Shown here one piece after another: positions 62,617 through 64,000 of a stretch of 64,000 bases of DNA. Origin of the DNA: JBGPQJ01 sp963829485 (GTDB lineage Bacteria > Chloroflexota > Anaerolineae > Anaerolineales > Villigracilaceae); NCBI GenBank assembly GCA_963829485.1, contig CAWHIK010000007.1, forward strand, positions 620,001 through 684,000, given 5' to 3'. Position 1 is the stretch's first letter. Each line of letters opens with the position of its first letter. The notes beneath the pieces are model-generated. The model ran no database searches, was not told the origin of the DNA, and worked only from the letters and a program-made list of their open reading frames with translations. The translations under genes and the position numbers were made by a program.

Positions 62617-63534
62617 ATGAAAATCCTGGTTACAGGCGCCTCCGGTCTATTGGGTCTCAACCTCTCCCTGATGGAAATGGGAACACATTCCATCGTCGGG
62701 GTGGACCGCGCCAAGTTGGCTGGCACGCCCTTCGAATTGATCAAAGCGGACCTGCTCGACCCGGAGGTTGAGCACCGTCTCCTCGACACGATCCAGCCTG
62801 ACGCGGTCATCCACACGGCGGCGCTGGCCAACCTGGAAGATTGCGAGGAGCAGCCCGAGACTGCCCGCCTGCTCAATGCTGACCTGCCGGGCGAACTGGC
62901 GGATGCCTGTGCGAGGCGCGGAATCCGCATGCTGCACATTTCCACCGATGCTGTTTTTGACGGCACGAAGGACGGATTGTACACCGAGGAGGATGAGCCT
63001 AACCCGCAGGGTGTTTACGCTCAAACCAAGCTCCTGGGCGAGCAGAATGTGCTTTCGGCCAACCCGGATGCGGTTGTCGTCAGGGTCAATTTCTTCGGCT
63101 GGAGCCTGAGCGGGACGCGCAGTCTGCCGGAGTTTTTTATCAACAACCTGTCGGCAGGAAAATCCGCCCAGGGATTTACGGATGTGTACTTTTGCCCGCT
63201 TTTTGTTGGTGACCTGGCGGATCTCCTGGTTAGAATACTTGAAAAGGAATTGAGTGGAATTTACCACGTGGTCGGCTCGGAATCGCTCAACAAGTACGAC
63301 TTTGGCATGTCTATTGCGCATAGGTTTAAGCTTGACGAAGGTCTGATCCAGCCTGTTTCGGTAGATGTATCCACATTAAAGGCCCGGCGTTCCCACAACT
63401 TGCGGTTATCTGTCCACAAGTTGTCCACAGCCTTAGGTAAGCCAATTCCCGGATTTTCCACCGGTTTGGACAAGTTTTATACACAATACCAACAGGGTTA
63501 TCCACAGAAATTGCGGAGTTATCAACAGATCTAG
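62617..63534 (+). CDS. RmlD-like NAD(P)-dependent sugar reductase
   Basis: 305 residues. SDR MKILVTGASGLLGLNLSLME (1-20), AVIHTAALANLEDCEEQPE, LHISTDAVFDGTKDGLYTEE, NPQGVYAQTKLLGEQNV (Tyr-x3-Lys), a pattern of dTDP-4-dehydrorhamnose reductase. No rmlA, B or C is seen near it, so its role may be to reduce another keto sugar. It begins at the base after the pseB stop (TAAATG). The 3' end carries a cluster of DnaA-box-like 9-mers. Confidence 0.85.
   Translation: MKILVTGASGLLGLNLSLMEMGTHSIVGVDRAKLAGTPFELIKADLLDPEVEHRLLDTIQPDAVIHTAALANLEDCEEQPETARLLNADLPGELADACARRGIRMLHISTDAVFDGTKDGLYTEEDEPNPQGVYAQTKLLGEQNVLSANPDAVVVRVNFFGWSLSGTRSLPEFFINNLSAGKSAQGFTDVYFCPLFVGDLADLLVRILEKELSGIYHVVGSESLNKYDFGMSIAHRFKLDEGLIQPVSVDVSTLKARRSHNLRLSVHKLSTALGKPIPGFSTGLDKFYTQYQQGYPQKLRSYQQI
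63367..63527 (+). other. Cluster of DnaA-box-like 9-mers
   Basis: Six 9-mers in one orientation: GTATCCACA (63367), CTGTCCACA (63410), TTGTCCACA (63421), TTATACACA (63477), TTATCCACA (63498), TTATCAACA (63519). The last three start exactly 21 bp apart; the second and third are 11 bp apart. They lie within the coding 3' end of the RmlD-like gene, so codon use may explain some of them. Confidence 0.45.
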
Positions 63535-63539
63535 GCAAT

Positions 63540-63601
63540 AGAGATTAGAGAATTCGAGAACAGTTCTACACCTGCATACTAATTTCTATTCTCCAATCTC
63601 T
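63540..63601. repeat. Intergenic hairpin (AGAGATTAGAGAAT type)
   Basis: AGAGATTAGAGAAT (63540-63553) pairs with ATTCTCCAATCTCT (63588-63601) at 13 of 14 positions; the loop holds a small GAAC/GTTC hairpin. Same sequence style as 61548-61582. It sits between the RmlD-like gene and the pseI-like gene. Confidence 0.7.
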
Positions 63602-63619
63602 GACTCATCTGGAGGAAAA

Positions 63620-64000
63620 ATGGACATCAAAATCGGAAACCGGCTTATTGGCTCTACTCACCCGACCTATTTCATTGCAGACATCGCCGCCAACCATGAC
63701 GGCGACCTGGAACGCGCGAAACTGCTCATCCGCCTCGCGAAGGAAGCAGGTGCGGATGCGGCCAAGTTCCAGAATTTCGATGCGCCGAAGATCGTCTCGG
63801 ACTTTGGCTTCAAAGCCATGAGCGGTGGGCAGGTCTCGCACCAGGCAACGTGGAAAAAATCGGTGGTGGAGGTGTACCGCGCGGCATCAATTCCGTTCGA
63901 GTGGACGCTGACTCTTGCAGAGGAATGTCAGGAAGCCGGCATCGATTACTTCTCCTCCCCTTATGATTTCGAGGCAATTGATTTCCTCGACCAGTACGTG
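63620..64000 (+). CDS. PseI/NeuB-type nonulosonate synthase, 5' part (cut by window end)
   Basis: The first 127 residues are visible. NeuB-family start: PTYFIADIAANHDGDLERAK, LIRLAKEAGADAAKFQNF, then SPYDFEAIDFL. The enzyme condenses PEP with a 6-carbon N-acetyl sugar to make a nonulosonic acid (pseudaminic, legionaminic or sialic). With pseB two genes upstream, pseudaminic acid is favoured. GGAGGAAA lies 4 nt before the ATG. Full length (about 340 residues) cannot be checked here. Confidence 0.9.
   Translation, partial: MDIKIGNRLIGSTHPTYFIADIAANHDGDLERAKLLIRLAKEAGADAAKFQNFDAPKIVSDFGFKAMSGGQVSHQATWKKSVVEVYRAASIPFEWTLTLAEECQEAGIDYFSSPYDFEAIDFLDQYV

Noticed and set aside
63367..63527. Chromosome replication origin
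   Set aside because: DnaA-like boxes are in a coding end and no dnaA, dnaN, gyrB or AT-rich unwinding region is near; kept only as a curiosity.

Overview
The window looks like a chromosomal contig from a Chloroflexota bacterium, most likely class Anaerolineae. This is inferred from gene content and protein style (Ser/Thr kinase with an extracellular beta-propeller, HerA/NurA cluster with HAS-barrel proteins, SIMPL and PEBP lipoproteins, large envelope-glycan cluster), from fairly high GC, from several promoters whose -10 box lies 6-11 nt before the start codon, and from many short palindromic intergenic repeats. No rRNA, CRISPR array, transposase, integrase or phage gene was seen.

Layout. 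1-1.1 kb: end of a Wzx-type flippase from another glycan cluster. 1.2-3.6 kb: tRNA-Arg and a membrane Ser/Thr kinase. 3.6-11.9 kb: pyrimidine region on the minus strand (uraA, pyrC, pyrB, pyrF, pyrE, pyrD), interrupted by a BrnT/BrnA-like toxin-antitoxin pair on the plus strand. uraA has a strong promoter followed by an intrinsic terminator in its leader, which suggests attenuation. pyrD and pyrC each carry an in-frame palindromic repeat. 12.1-14.7 kb: ribonuclease Z, whose 3' end is duplicated on both sides of a two-gene nucleotidyltransferase cassette, then an unknown gene. 14.7-24.1 kb: housekeeping and accessory genes (methylmalonyl-CoA mutase catalytic subunit, Nudix hydrolase, esterase, YcaQ-like glycosylase, PEBP lipoprotein, acetyltransferases, ferritin, methyltransferase, GyrI-like protein). 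24.1-28.0 kb: four-gene herA / HAS-barrel / membrane protein / nurA DNA-end-processing operon. 28-41.5 kb: mixed housekeeping (SIMPL lipoprotein, hydroxyacid dehydrogenase, YitT, HAD phosphatase, YhhN, Era, Ogt, TyrA-like dehydrogenase with a structured leader, phosphoribosyltransferase, MGDG-synthase-like glycosyltransferase, MscS, TsaE-TsaB-RimI, family-4 uracil-DNA glycosylase). 41.6-64 kb: a large plus-strand envelope-polysaccharide cluster with nucleotide-sugar enzymes (uronic-acid type dehydrogenase, epimerases, GDP-mannose dehydratase and GDP-fucose synthase, PseB, a PseI/NeuB-type synthase cut by the window end), glycosyltransferases, both a Wzx flippase and a Wzm/Wzt ABC exporter, and a winged-helix regulator. 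Identically placed palindromes overlap the -10 boxes of the regulator gene and of gmd.

Quality warning: at least thirteen genes can be read as full-length proteins only if one or more single-base indels are corrected (pyrE, pyrF, mcm, PEBP, nurA, mscS, a GT4 gene, two membrane-protein genes, a methyltransferase, pseB and two hypothetical genes). Most are an extra copy of a neighbouring base. Uncorrected assembly error explains this better than mass pseudogenisation, so these genes are listed with restored spans.
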